Assembly (NCBI GenBank): GCA_964530325.1
Contig: CAZHAX010000001.1
Coordinates: forward strand, 1-64,000
DNA: 64,000 nucleotides
Reading direction: 5' to 3'
Source: CAZHAX01 sp964530325
Lineage (GTDB): Bacteria; Chloroflexota; Anaerolineae; B4-G1
Part shown: piece by piece, positions 24,763 through 32,208 of the stretch
Numbering within the stretch: position 1 is the first letter of the stretch
Layout: the number at the start of each line of letters is the position of its first letter
Translations under genes and position numbers: made by a program
The notes under the pieces: model-generated
What the model was told of the DNA's origin: nothing
Database searches by the model: none
Seen by the model: only the letters and a program-made list of their open reading frames with translations

Positions 24763-25824
24763 GTGTACTACCCATCTGAGAGCCTGGTTAGCCCTCTGAC
24801 GAACGTGCGTCGCGAGCGCAAGCTCCCTGCGCCCGGGGAGATCGTCGTGCGGAAGGGCGAGGAGGTTGAACCCACTCAGGTGGTTGGCCGGGCTCAGATG
24901 CCCAGCCAGTTCCGCATCCTGCCAGTTGCCCGTCTGCTGGGTATATCTGTCAAGAAGGCCGAGCGGTGTCTGCTTGTCAAGCCCGGCGACGTCGTGCGGC
25001 GCGGCCAGACTGTTGCCCGTCTGGGGCGGCTGATATCGCGGACTGTGGAGTCACCGATGGAGGGGGTGGTGACGGCCAGCGGCGGCGGGCGGATGCTCAT
25101 CGAGGCCCAGCCGCCGATCTTCGAGCTGCGGGCCTACGTTCGAGGAACCGTCAGCAACGTGTTCTATGGTGACGGTGTCGTCATAGAGACGACAGGAGCG
25201 TTGATCCAGGGCCTGTGGGGCGGAGGCGGCGAGGGCAGTGGTGTCCTGAAGGCGATCTTGAAGGGCCCGGACCAGATGCTACTGGTCGAGCAGGTCGATG
25301 CGACGTGCCACGGGACGATCCTGATCGGCGGATGTGGCCTTGAGGACGGTGTCTTGGAGAGGGCGCGGCAGCTGCAAGTCCGGGGCATCGTCACAGGCGG
25401 CCTCGAGCCAAGCTACATCCCTCAGGTCGAGAAGGCGCCATTCCCCGTCGTCGTTACCGAGGGGCTTGGAAAGGTGCCTATGTCGACGCCCATCTTCCGC
25501 CTGCTGACGACGAACGAGGGGCGGGATGCCTGTATCAGCGGCAAGACCCGCATCCGCTGGAACCCTGCTCGGCCTGAGGTCATCATTCCATTGCCGGCCG
25601 AGGATGTGCCGCCTGCCGCGGGTCAGCCAGGCGCGCAGCTGGGCGTTGGGAGCCGAGTACGTGTGGTGCGGGCGCCTCACCTGGGGGCTGTGGGCACGGT
25701 GGTTGCCCTGCCCGGCGAACCGAAGATAATCGAGACTGGTGCCAAGGTTGCCGTCGCGGAGGTTGATCTGGGCCAGGAACGGCGTGTCGTGGTTCCTCTG
25801 GCAAACCTGGAGACAATGCGCTGA
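24763..25824 (+). CDS. Hybrid-motif/KOW-like protein, last gene of the ATPase operon
   Basis: 353 aa, unknown function, GTG start at 24763. The N-terminal half resembles lipoyl/RnfC-type barrel-sandwich hybrid domains: KPGDVVRRGQTVARLGRLIS, then VESPMEGVVTASGGGRMLIE. Residues about 130-270 form an alpha/beta domain with GTILIGGCGLEDGVLERARQ and RGIVTGGLEPSYIP. The C-terminal 65 residues (GSRVRVVRAPHLGAVGTVVA) look like a KOW/SH3 barrel. No membrane segment. It follows the GlmL-like gene by 67 bp in the same direction. It could be a soluble adaptor of the membrane assembly. Confidence 0.6.
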   Translation: MYYPSESLVSPLTNVRRERKLPAPGEIVVRKGEEVEPTQVVGRAQMPSQFRILPVARLLGISVKKAERCLLVKPGDVVRRGQTVARLGRLISRTVESPMEGVVTASGGGRMLIEAQPPIFELRAYVRGTVSNVFYGDGVVIETTGALIQGLWGGGGEGSGVLKAILKGPDQMLLVEQVDATCHGTILIGGCGLEDGVLERARQLQVRGIVTGGLEPSYIPQVEKAPFPVVVTEGLGKVPMSTPIFRLLTTNEGRDACISGKTRIRWNPARPEVIIPLPAEDVPPAAGQPGAQLGVGSRVRVVRAPHLGAVGTVVALPGEPKIIETGAKVAVAEVDLGQERRVVVPLANLETMR

Positions 25825-25883
25825 ATCCCTGGAGCGCCAGTCTGCAGAGCGGCCGAAGGGGAGACTGACTCAAGGAGGCGGTA

Positions 25884-26393
25884 ATGGAAGATATGGATCT
25901 CTTGCCGGTTGAGGAGGAGGAAGCAGCAGAGGGAGCTAACCGCCCGTTCATGACCCTCGTCGCGGTGCTTGGCGGCCTGCTGGTGATCGGCATCTGTATC
26001 TTCGTCGTCTTCACGCTGGTCGTTCTCCCCAATATGTGGCAGGGCGTCGAGGCGGACAACGCGGCCATAGCGGCCACGAATCTGGCCAGAGCTGCTGCTG
26101 CCACGGAGACTGCTCTCGCGCCGGAACCAACAGATACGCCGGAGACGACGGCGACGCCGACTCGCCGGCCTACCTCGACTCCCGCTCCTGCCACCGCGAC
26201 GCCCACACCCGGCGAAGCCGGCGGCGGCGAGGGGACCACCGTTCCCACGGCAACCCGCCGGGCAACGTCAACACCGCCGCCGGGTGGCGGCGAAGTGCCG
26301 GACACAGGGATTGCTCCCCTCGGAGCAGGCGTCCTCGGCGTCGGGCTGCTCGTTCTGCTATTCGTGGTGCGCCGGCTGCGCCGTCCCGTCTGA
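25884..26393 (+). CDS. Surface protein with Thr/Pro-rich region and VPDTG sorting-type signal
   Basis: 169 aa. A TM segment near residues 26-48 (LVAVLGGLLVIGICIFVVFT), then a Thr/Pro-rich, probably O-glycosylated stretch (about 75-135, repeating TPT/ATPTR units). The C-terminus has VPDTG, a hydrophobic segment (LGAGVLGVGLLVLLFVV) and RRLRRPV: the layout of an LPxTG-type sorting signal. The N-terminal segment lacks a signal peptidase site, so it may instead span the membrane twice. No sortase is in the window. AAGGAGG precedes the ATG. Confidence 0.6.
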   Translation: MEDMDLLPVEEEEAAEGANRPFMTLVAVLGGLLVIGICIFVVFTLVVLPNMWQGVEADNAAIAATNLARAAAATETALAPEPTDTPETTATPTRRPTSTPAPATATPTPGEAGGGEGTTVPTATRRATSTPPPGGGEVPDTGIAPLGAGVLGVGLLVLLFVVRRLRRPV

Positions 26394-26491
26394 CCGGACG
26401 GCGCAAGTGCAAGGGGCTCCTGGCAGCGGAGGGCAGGTGTCCCTGGCGAGCTGAGCCGGCCCGAGTGGAAGTGGATGCCTTGGAGTGGGAA

Positions 26492-27142
26492 ATGGGTACT
26501 GAGTTGACAGAAGCCATCTGGTCGGTGCTGACCAATCCGAACGTCGTCTATCTCCTGCTCATCGTCGGGCTGTGGGCGGCGGCAGCAGCCGTCTACGTCC
26601 CCGGCACAGGGCTGCTGGAGGTGGTGGCAGTCATCTGCCTGGTGCTGGCCGTCATTGGGCTCGTCGAGCTGCCGACGAGGCTGGTCGGCGTGGTGCTGAT
26701 CGTCGTCTCGGGAGTCTTCTTCCTTGTCGACCTCAAAGTGCAGAGCGTGGCGATTACGGTCGGCGGTGTCACGTCGCTCGTCTTGGGGTCTCTCTTCCTG
26801 TTCCGGCCGTCGGATGGTGCGCCCGCCGCGGCGACCGCGCGACTCTCACCGCTGCTCATCGCTCTGGTGGCGCTGGGTTCGCTTCTGTTCTTCACCGGGG
26901 CAGTCGCGGCTGTTTTCCGGGCGCAGCGGCTGCAGGCCAGAGTCGACGCCGGAGCAGTGATTGGGCAATTAGGCCTGGTAACCGCACCTATCGACCCCGT
27001 GGGCACAGTGCAGGTCCAGAGCGAGCTGTGGACGGCTGTGAGTGAGGCGCCTCTCGGCGAAGGCGAGGAGGTGCGGGTCGTCGCGCTCGAGGGTCTGAGG
27101 CTGCGCGTCGTGTCTGCCGACGCGCCTGATGAAGGGAGGTAA
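26492..27142 (+). CDS. NfeD-like membrane protein
   Basis: 216 aa: four to five TM segments in the first about 150 residues (for example VYLLLIVGLWAAAAAVYVPG, VVAVICLVLAVIGLVEL) and a C-terminal OB-fold-like NfeD domain (GQLGLVTAPIDPVGTVQVQS ... GEEVRVVALEGLRLRVV). It is the form without the N-terminal ClpP-like serine protease domain. NfeD proteins partner with stomatin/flotillin-type proteins, and the next gene, 5 bp downstream, is a slipin. ATG 26492 with GGAGTGGGAA; the frame upstream overlaps the surface protein gene and is not coding. Confidence 0.85.
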   Translation: MGTELTEAIWSVLTNPNVVYLLLIVGLWAAAAAVYVPGTGLLEVVAVICLVLAVIGLVELPTRLVGVVLIVVSGVFFLVDLKVQSVAITVGGVTSLVLGSLFLFRPSDGAPAAATARLSPLLIALVALGSLLFFTGAVAAVFRAQRLQARVDAGAVIGQLGLVTAPIDPVGTVQVQSELWTAVSEAPLGEGEEVRVVALEGLRLRVVSADAPDEGR

Positions 27143-27147
27143 CTGAG

Positions 27148-28047
27148 ATGGGAGAGTGGATGGGGTGGATCGTGCTTATTGGCCTGGGCGGCTTGGCGGT
27201 TCTGGTGGCCTTTTGGTCGGCCATTCGCGTAGTTCGCGAATACGAACGGCTGGTCGTGCTACGGCTGGGGCGCTACGTGGGGACGAAAGGCCCGGGGCTG
27301 GTGCTGCTGCTGCCGTTCATAGACAAGGCGGTCAAGGTTGACCAGCGGGAGCAATTCCTGGAGATCCCCCACCAGGTGTGCATCACCAAGGACAATGCGC
27401 CGATCGGCGTTGACTTCCTGATCTACTGGAAGGTGGTCAACCCGGAATCCACCGTGCTCCAGGTGGGTGAGTTCGCGCGCGCCTCGGTCGGCATTGCCAC
27501 GACCACGCTGCGGGCGGTCATTGGCGATATCGACCTGGACGAAGTACTCGCTCAGCGCGAGCACATCAACCAGGTGCTCCGCGTCAAGTTGGACGAGATT
27601 ACCGAGCGTTGGGGCGTCAAGGTCACCGCAGTGGAGATTCGCGAGATCGAGCCGCCGCGAGAGGTTCAGGACGCGATGAACAGGCAGATGGCCGCCGAGC
27701 GCAACAGGCGGGCCATGGTCACGGAGGCGGACGGCACCAGGGAGGCCGCAGTCAAGGTCGCCGAGGGTGAGAAGCAGGCCAGCATCCTGAGGGCCGAGGG
27801 GCAGAAGCAGTCGGAGATCCTGGCCGCTGAGGGGCAGCGGGCGGCCCAGGCGCTGCGGGCCGAGGGCTTCTCAGTCGCTCTGAATGAGATATGGGAGACG
27901 GCGAACAAGGTCGATTCAAACACGATGACCTTGCAGTACCTGGAGGCGCTCAAGCAGCTGGGTGCCAGCCCGTCGACCAAGTTCATCTTCCCCATGGAGT
28001 TCACCAGTCTCCTCCAATCACTGCTGGAGGGCAAAGGGAAGAAGTAG
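27148..28047 (+). CDS. Slipin/stomatin-like SPFH-domain protein
   Basis: 299 aa. N-terminal membrane anchor (about 5-27), then an SPFH domain: VREYERLVVLRLGRYVGTKG, GLVLLLPFIDKAVKVDQREQ, and the TTTLRAVIGDIDLDEVLAQR block typical of slipins. Residues about 185-245 form an Ala/Glu-rich coiled coil (AEGEKQASILRAEGQKQSEI) used for oligomerisation. The end is FIFPMEFTSLLQSLL. These proteins form membrane microdomain scaffolds with NfeD. It is 5 bp after the nfeD-like gene. A strong terminator follows. Confidence 0.92.
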   Translation: MGEWMGWIVLIGLGGLAVLVAFWSAIRVVREYERLVVLRLGRYVGTKGPGLVLLLPFIDKAVKVDQREQFLEIPHQVCITKDNAPIGVDFLIYWKVVNPESTVLQVGEFARASVGIATTTLRAVIGDIDLDEVLAQREHINQVLRVKLDEITERWGVKVTAVEIREIEPPREVQDAMNRQMAAERNRRAMVTEADGTREAAVKVAEGEKQASILRAEGQKQSEILAAEGQRAAQALRAEGFSVALNEIWETANKVDSNTMTLQYLEALKQLGASPSTKFIFPMEFTSLLQSLLEGKGKK

Positions 28048-28088
28048 GCGCGGCTGCTCGGGCTGGCGGAGATTGTGCAGGCAAGAGT

Positions 28089-28117
28089 AAGGGCCGGCCG
28101 CTTCACGCGGCCGGCCC
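28089..28117. terminator. Terminator between the slipin gene and the convergent small gene
   Basis: Perfect 12-bp inverted repeat, AGGGCCGGCCGC (28089-28100) and its complement (28106-28117), with a TTCAC loop. No T-tract follows, but its strength and place between convergent genes support a stop for both. Confidence 0.55.
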
Positions 28118-28145
28118 TCCGGTTGCGGCAGGGCCAGCGGTGGCG

Positions 28146-28565
28146 CTAGGCCTTCAGCCTTATACCGGTCGCTGCGTAGAAGTAGGTGAGGGAAGCGGCC
28201 ATCCCCTCCCTGATGCGCCGGCCGATTTGCCCGGAGACGTCAACCGTATAGGGCTGTCCTCTGTCCGACTCGCACTGCACCGCCAGGCTTCTGTCGTCGT
28301 AGGCCCGCTGGAGGATCCATCTGCCCCCGAACCGACGCCGGACGACCTCGCCCAGGAAGCTGGTCCACGTGAGCCGAAGGCCCGCAGAGGGCTCCGATGA
28401 TTGCTCCAGGTGGCGCTCGATCCACTCGTCCAGGAGCTCTACCGCTCCGGAGCTGTAGCCAACGTCGTGGCCGGCGAAGCGGCTCAAGCTTTCCCGTGCC
28501 TTCTCCGCCGTCTCCTCCAGGTAGCGCACCTGGTCGTGGCCCAGGACCTCGTATGATTCTTTCAT
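28146..28565 (-). CDS. Hypothetical 139-aa protein
   Basis: Unknown function. Soluble and mixed alpha/beta: ESYEVLGHDQVRYLEETAEK at the start, then WTSFLGEVVRRRFGGRWILQ and GQPYTVDVSGQIGRRIREG. The pattern of a helical N-terminus followed by a short sheet recalls bacterial DUF3806-like proteins, but I cannot assign it. The ATG at 28565 is chosen because the longer reading (GTG 28616) would start inside the -10 box of a near-consensus promoter. Single-gene transcript facing the slipin terminator. Confidence 0.6.
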   Translation of the reverse strand: MKESYEVLGHDQVRYLEETAEKARESLSRFAGHDVGYSSGAVELLDEWIERHLEQSSEPSAGLRLTWTSFLGEVVRRRFGGRWILQRAYDDRSLAVQCESDRGQPYTVDVSGQIGRRIREGMAASLTYFYAATGIRLKA

Positions 28566-28606
28566 GAGATGGGCAACGCCAGCGGCAGGATAGACAACCT
28601 GATTCG

Positions 28607-28635
28607 AGTATAGCACGGCCCCGTGGGGAAGTCAA
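28607..28635 (-). promoter_or_regulatory. Promoter for the 139-aa hypothetical gene
   Basis: On the minus strand, TTGACT (28630-28635), 17-nt spacer, TATACT (28607-28612). It decides the start of the gene, since the upstream GTG at 28616 overlaps the -10 box. Confidence 0.65.
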
Positions 28636-28658
28636 CGGGCGGTCGGGGCGAGGACGGG

Positions 28659-29426
28659 CTAGCCGAAGCGCCCCGTAACGTAGCCCTCGGTGCGCTCGTC
28701 TTGGGGGTTCGTGAACAGCAGGCTGCCCCGCCCTTCTTCGACCAGCTCACCCTGGAGTACGAAGACCGCATGATCGGATACGCGTGCTGCCTGCTGCACG
28801 CTGTGGGGTACGATCACGATCGTATACCGCTCCTTGAGCGTCTGCAGGCTGGCCTCAACCTTGGCGGTGGAGATAGGGTCCAGCCCTGATGTCGGCTCGT
28901 CGAGCAGGATGACCTTGGGCCGGAGGGCCAGGGTGCGGGCAAGGCAGAGGCGCTGCTGCTGGCCGCCGGACAGCGCTATCGCCGGCTCGTCCAGCCTGTC
29001 CTTCACCTCTTCCCATAGCGCTGCGGAATCGAGACTCTCCTCGACGAGTTCTCTTAGTCTGGAGCTGTTGGTCTCGCCTGCCAGCCGCGGGCCGTAGGTC
29101 AGGTTCTCGCGTATGGACATAGGGAGCGGGACCGGCGTTGCGAAGACCATGCCCACCCGGCGGCGCAGAGCGTTGACGTCGATGGCCGGAGCGTAGATGT
29201 CCTCGCCGTCCATCAGCACCGTGCCCTCGAGCGTCCTGCCGGGTATCAAGTCGTTGAGACGGTTCATCAGGCGGAGCAGAGTGGACTTTCCGCTGCCGGC
29301 CGGGCCGAATACGGCGGTGATCTCGTTCCGCTGGATGCGCAGCGTGACGCCGCGGAGAGCCCTCACCTCGTCCTCGTAGGTGTAGGAGACTTCTCTGAAC
29401 TCGAGCTTGGCCGATCCTTCTGTCAT
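28659..29426 (-). CDS. pstB: Phosphate ABC transporter ATPase PstB, copy 1 (altered Q-loop)
   Basis: 255 aa, PstB family. Walker A GPAGSGKST (41-49), signature LSGGQQQRLCLAR, Walker B VILLDEPTSGLD and the H-loop His (IVPHSVQQ) are present. The Q-loop is unusual: GMVFATPVPLPMSI has Ala where the family has Gln (as in copy 2, GMVFQRPNPFPQSI). Loss of the Q-loop Gln should weaken coupling at its own ATP site. It is the last gene of pstSCAB, 46 bp after pstA. It could act as a homodimer or pair with the copy encoded divergently at 32209. Confidence 0.9.
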   Translation of the reverse strand: MTEGSAKLEFREVSYTYEDEVRALRGVTLRIQRNEITAVFGPAGSGKSTLLRLMNRLNDLIPGRTLEGTVLMDGEDIYAPAIDVNALRRRVGMVFATPVPLPMSIRENLTYGPRLAGETNSSRLRELVEESLDSAALWEEVKDRLDEPAIALSGGQQQRLCLARTLALRPKVILLDEPTSGLDPISTAKVEASLQTLKERYTIVIVPHSVQQAARVSDHAVFVLQGELVEEGRGSLLFTNPQDERTEGYVTGRFG

Positions 29427-29472
29427 CTGAGTACCTGAAGAGCTGTGGATGCGCCGCCTGCTCGGGTGCGCC

Positions 29473-30318
29473 TCACCATTGCCGCTTGGCCCGAAAACGG
29501 CTGCGGATCACAGCGGCCAGCACGTTCATCGAAAGCACGAATACCAGCAGGACTAGCGCAGTGCCGTACTGGATCTGGACGGGCATCCCCGGCACCTGTG
29601 TACTGATGACGAAGAGGTGGTAGGGCAGAGCCATCGTCTGGTCGAACAGTGAGCGGGGAAGCCTGGGTAAGAAGAAGGCGGCGACGGTGAACAGAATGGG
29701 AGCCGTCTCTCCGGCAGCCCGCTCCAGACCGAGGATCACCCCCGTGAGGACGCCGGGCAGCGCTTGTGGAAGGACAACGCGACGAATGGTTTGCCACCGC
29801 GTGCCCCCAAGCGAGAAACTGACGATGCGGAAGGACTGGGGCACGGCGCGCAGGGCTTCCTCTGACGTGCTGATGATGACCGGCAAGGTCATTATCGCCA
29901 GGGTCAACGAGCCGGCGAGCAGCGAGTAGCCGAACTGCAGAAAGATGACGAAGAGCCCCAGACCGAAGAGCCCGTAGACCACGGAGGGCACGCCAGCCAG
30001 GTTGATGATGGCCAGGCGGACGAGCCGGGTGAACAGCGTATCGCCGGCGTATTCTGCCAGGTAGATCGCCACCGCCACACCAACGGGAACGGCGAAGACC
30101 GCAGTGCCCGCCGTTAGCACTACCGTGCCCACGATAGCGGGCCAGACACCGCCATCGCGCATGCCGTCTCGAGGCATCTGGGTGAGGAACTCGAGAGAGA
30201 TAGCAGAGCCACCCTGGAAGACGATGTAGCCCACCAGCCACAGGATGGGCAGGACGACGACGATTGTGGTGACGATCAACAGGCCGAAGCCCAGCCTCTG
30301 GAGTGTCTGTCTAGACAT
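29473..30318 (-). CDS. pstA: Phosphate ABC transporter permease PstA
   Basis: 281 aa with six membrane segments and an ABC permease loop (about 180-200: FSLGGTRWQTIRRVVLPQAL, the EAA motif). GVPSVVYGLFGLGLFVIFLQ and LTLAIMTLPVIISTSEEALR are typical of PstA. With PstC it forms the membrane channel of the high-affinity phosphate importer. It starts 43 bp after pstC. I see no strong ribosome-binding site before the ATG. Confidence 0.93.
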   Translation of the reverse strand: MSRQTLQRLGFGLLIVTTIVVVLPILWLVGYIVFQGGSAISLEFLTQMPRDGMRDGGVWPAIVGTVVLTAGTAVFAVPVGVAVAIYLAEYAGDTLFTRLVRLAIINLAGVPSVVYGLFGLGLFVIFLQFGYSLLAGSLTLAIMTLPVIISTSEEALRAVPQSFRIVSFSLGGTRWQTIRRVVLPQALPGVLTGVILGLERAAGETAPILFTVAAFFLPRLPRSLFDQTMALPYHLFVISTQVPGMPVQIQYGTALVLLVFVLSMNVLAAVIRSRFRAKRQW

Positions 30319-30361
30319 TTCTGGCTCTGGTGAGAGCGAGTTCTCTATCTAAGGAACCGAC

Positions 30362-31252
30362 CTATGAGAGGAGCCTTCCGAACCGCTTCCCCTGCCGAAA
30401 GATCGACCAGGCGGCAATCAGGTTGACCAGGAAGGTCACGACGAAGAGCACCAACCCGATGGCGAACAAGACGTGGTAGTGGGTGCTGCCCCGAGCCACC
30501 TCGCCCATCTCCGCCGCTATCGTCGCTGTCATCGTGCGTACGGGCATCAGGAACGAGCTCAACGTAAGGGGCATCCGTGCGGCATTGCCGGTTACCATCA
30601 TCACAGCCATTGTCTCGCCTATGGCTCGACCGATGCCCAGCATCATCGCCGTGACGATTCCAGAACGGGCCGCCGGCACCGTCACTCGCCAGATCGTCTG
30701 CCAGCGCGTGGCCCCAATGGCCAGTGCCGCATCCCGGTATGACCTGGGGACGGCGTCGAGCGCATCTTCGGCCACGCTGATGATTGTGGGCAGTGCCATG
30801 TAGCCAAGCACGATGGAACCTGCCAGTGCCGTCAGGCCTGTTGGGGCACCCAGTTGTTCCCGGATCAGAGGTGATATGACCAGCATGCCGATGAAGCCGA
30901 GCACCACCGAAGGGATTCCGGCCAGCACCTCGATGAAGGGCTTGAGGATCTCTCGCAGCCACCTTGGCGCGACCTCGGCGACGAACACGGCGCTCAGCAC
31001 GCCCAGCGGTAGGCTGACGACGGCCGCCCCTAGCGTGACGACGAGCGAGCCCAGTATCAGCGGCAGCAGTCCGAAGTAGCCCTCAGTGGGATACCAGCGC
31101 GTCTGGACGAGCTCCTCGAGATCCACCTCGCCGAATGTGGCTCCGCCCTCCAGTAACAGGAAGACAAAGATCAAGGCCAGGAATACGATGACCAGCATGC
31201 CGGTGAGCCGGATAGCCAGCTCGATCAGACGCTCCGGCAGCGACTGCTTCAC
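30362..31252 (-). CDS. pstC: Phosphate ABC transporter permease PstC
   Basis: 296 aa, six membrane segments. Diagnostic parts: TRWYPTEGYFGLLPLILGSL (periplasmic start), EVLAGIPSVVLGFIGMLVI, ISVAEDALDAVPRSYRDAAL and the EAA loop LAIGATRWQTIWRVTVPAAR. GTG at 31252 is the start: GGAGGAG precedes it and its GTGA overlaps the pstS stop. A longer reading would enter pstS. It forms the importer channel with PstA. Confidence 0.94.
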   Translation of the reverse strand: MKQSLPERLIELAIRLTGMLVIVFLALIFVFLLLEGGATFGEVDLEELVQTRWYPTEGYFGLLPLILGSLVVTLGAAVVSLPLGVLSAVFVAEVAPRWLREILKPFIEVLAGIPSVVLGFIGMLVISPLIREQLGAPTGLTALAGSIVLGYMALPTIISVAEDALDAVPRSYRDAALAIGATRWQTIWRVTVPAARSGIVTAMMLGIGRAIGETMAVMMVTGNAARMPLTLSSFLMPVRTMTATIAAEMGEVARGSTHYHVLFAIGLVLFVVTFLVNLIAAWSIFRQGKRFGRLLS

Positions 31253-32121
31253 TGGGTCTCCTCCAGGGGCACGAATCCCAGATCGCGGACGATAGCCTGG
31301 GCCTCGGCTGAGAGTATCCATGCCAGGTAGTCGGCGATCAGGCCCTCCGGCTCGCCCGCAGTGTACATGTAGAGATCGCGGGCGATTGGGTACTCGCCGG
31401 CGTTCACCGAGGCGATACTTGGCGATACGTAGGGCATACCTTCCCCGGCGGAGATAGCGATGGTCTTCTGGTCCGGTGTGACGTAGCCCAGCCCGTCGTA
31501 GCCGATGCTGTTCGGGTTCTGGCGGATCTCGGCGCTGATGCCCTCCGAGGAGGGCATCAGGAGCGTGTCCGGCGAGAAGAGGGCCATGGAGTCCTTGTCC
31601 CCCAGCCGGACGACCTGCTCTAGGAAGTAGACATGCGTGCCGGAGTTTGACTCCCGCGACAGGAGCACAATCGGCCGGTCCTCACCCCCGACCTGAGACC
31701 AGTTGGTTATGTCGCCCCTGTAGATCGCGGAGATCTGGGCCAGCGTGAGGCGGTCGACAGGGTTGGACGGGTGGACGACAACGGCGATGGCGTCGCGGGC
31801 AATCGTGTGCTCGATCGGTTCGATACCGTTGGCCAGGGCGGCCTCCATCTCGTCTGGCTTGATATGGCGGCTGGCATTGGCGATGTTCACCGTGCCGTTG
31901 ATCAGGCCGGCGATGCCGGTCCCCGAGCCCCCACCCGTGACGGCGATGCTGACATCCGGGTGGGCCTGCTGATACCGCTCCGCCCAGAGCACCGCCATGT
32001 TGACGATCGTATCCGAGCCGATGTTCTGGATGCCGGTACCCCCGCCGCCCCCCTGGCCTGTCGGCCGACAGGAGACGAGCACTGCGAGCACGGCAACGAG
32101 GCTGATGGCTCTCCGGCGCAT
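31249..32121 (-). CDS. pstS: Phosphate-binding lipoprotein PstS
   Basis: 290 aa. Lipoprotein signal: RRR, hydrophobic stretch and lipobox LVSC with Cys18. The mature part begins with a Gly-rich linker, then IGSDTIVNMAVLWAERYQQA and the phosphate-loop region GGGSGTGIAGLINGTVNIANASR. RESNSGTHVYFLEQV carries the second set of phosphate ligands. As a lipoprotein it would be tethered to the outer face of the cytoplasmic membrane. First gene of pstSCAB, probably on a leaderless mRNA. Confidence 0.94.
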   Translation of the reverse strand: MRRRAISLVAVLAVLVSCRPTGQGGGGGTGIQNIGSDTIVNMAVLWAERYQQAHPDVSIAVTGGGSGTGIAGLINGTVNIANASRHIKPDEMEAALANGIEPIEHTIARDAIAVVVHPSNPVDRLTLAQISAIYRGDITNWSQVGGEDRPIVLLSRESNSGTHVYFLEQVVRLGDKDSMALFSPDTLLMPSSEGISAEIRQNPNSIGYDGLGYVTPDQKTIAISAGEGMPYVSPSIASVNAGEYPIARDLYMYTAGEPEGLIADYLAWILSAEAQAIVRDLGFVPLEETQ

Positions 32122-32130
32122 GCCGGGCCG

Positions 32131-32158
32131 ATTATAACACCACGCTCCCAGAAATCAA
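32131..32158 (-). promoter_or_regulatory. Promoter for pstSCAB, probably leaderless
   Basis: On the minus strand, TTGATT (32153-32158), 16-nt spacer, TATAAT (32131-32136). Nine nt separate it from the ATG at 32121, so there is no room for a normal ribosome-binding site. I see no clear Pho-box repeat. Confidence 0.7.
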
Positions 32159-32171
32159 CGGGGATAAGTAC

Positions 32172-32200
32172 TTGCCCGCTGCCTACCCTTGCTGTACAAT
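32172..32200 (+). promoter_or_regulatory. Promoter for pstB copy 2-phoU, probably leaderless
   Basis: TTGCCC (32172-32177), 17-nt spacer, TACAAT (32195-32200). Only 8 nt lie between the -10 and the ATG at 32209. It is divergent from the pstS promoter within an 87-bp intergenic region. Confidence 0.6.
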
Positions 32201-32208
32201 GCCTGCCC

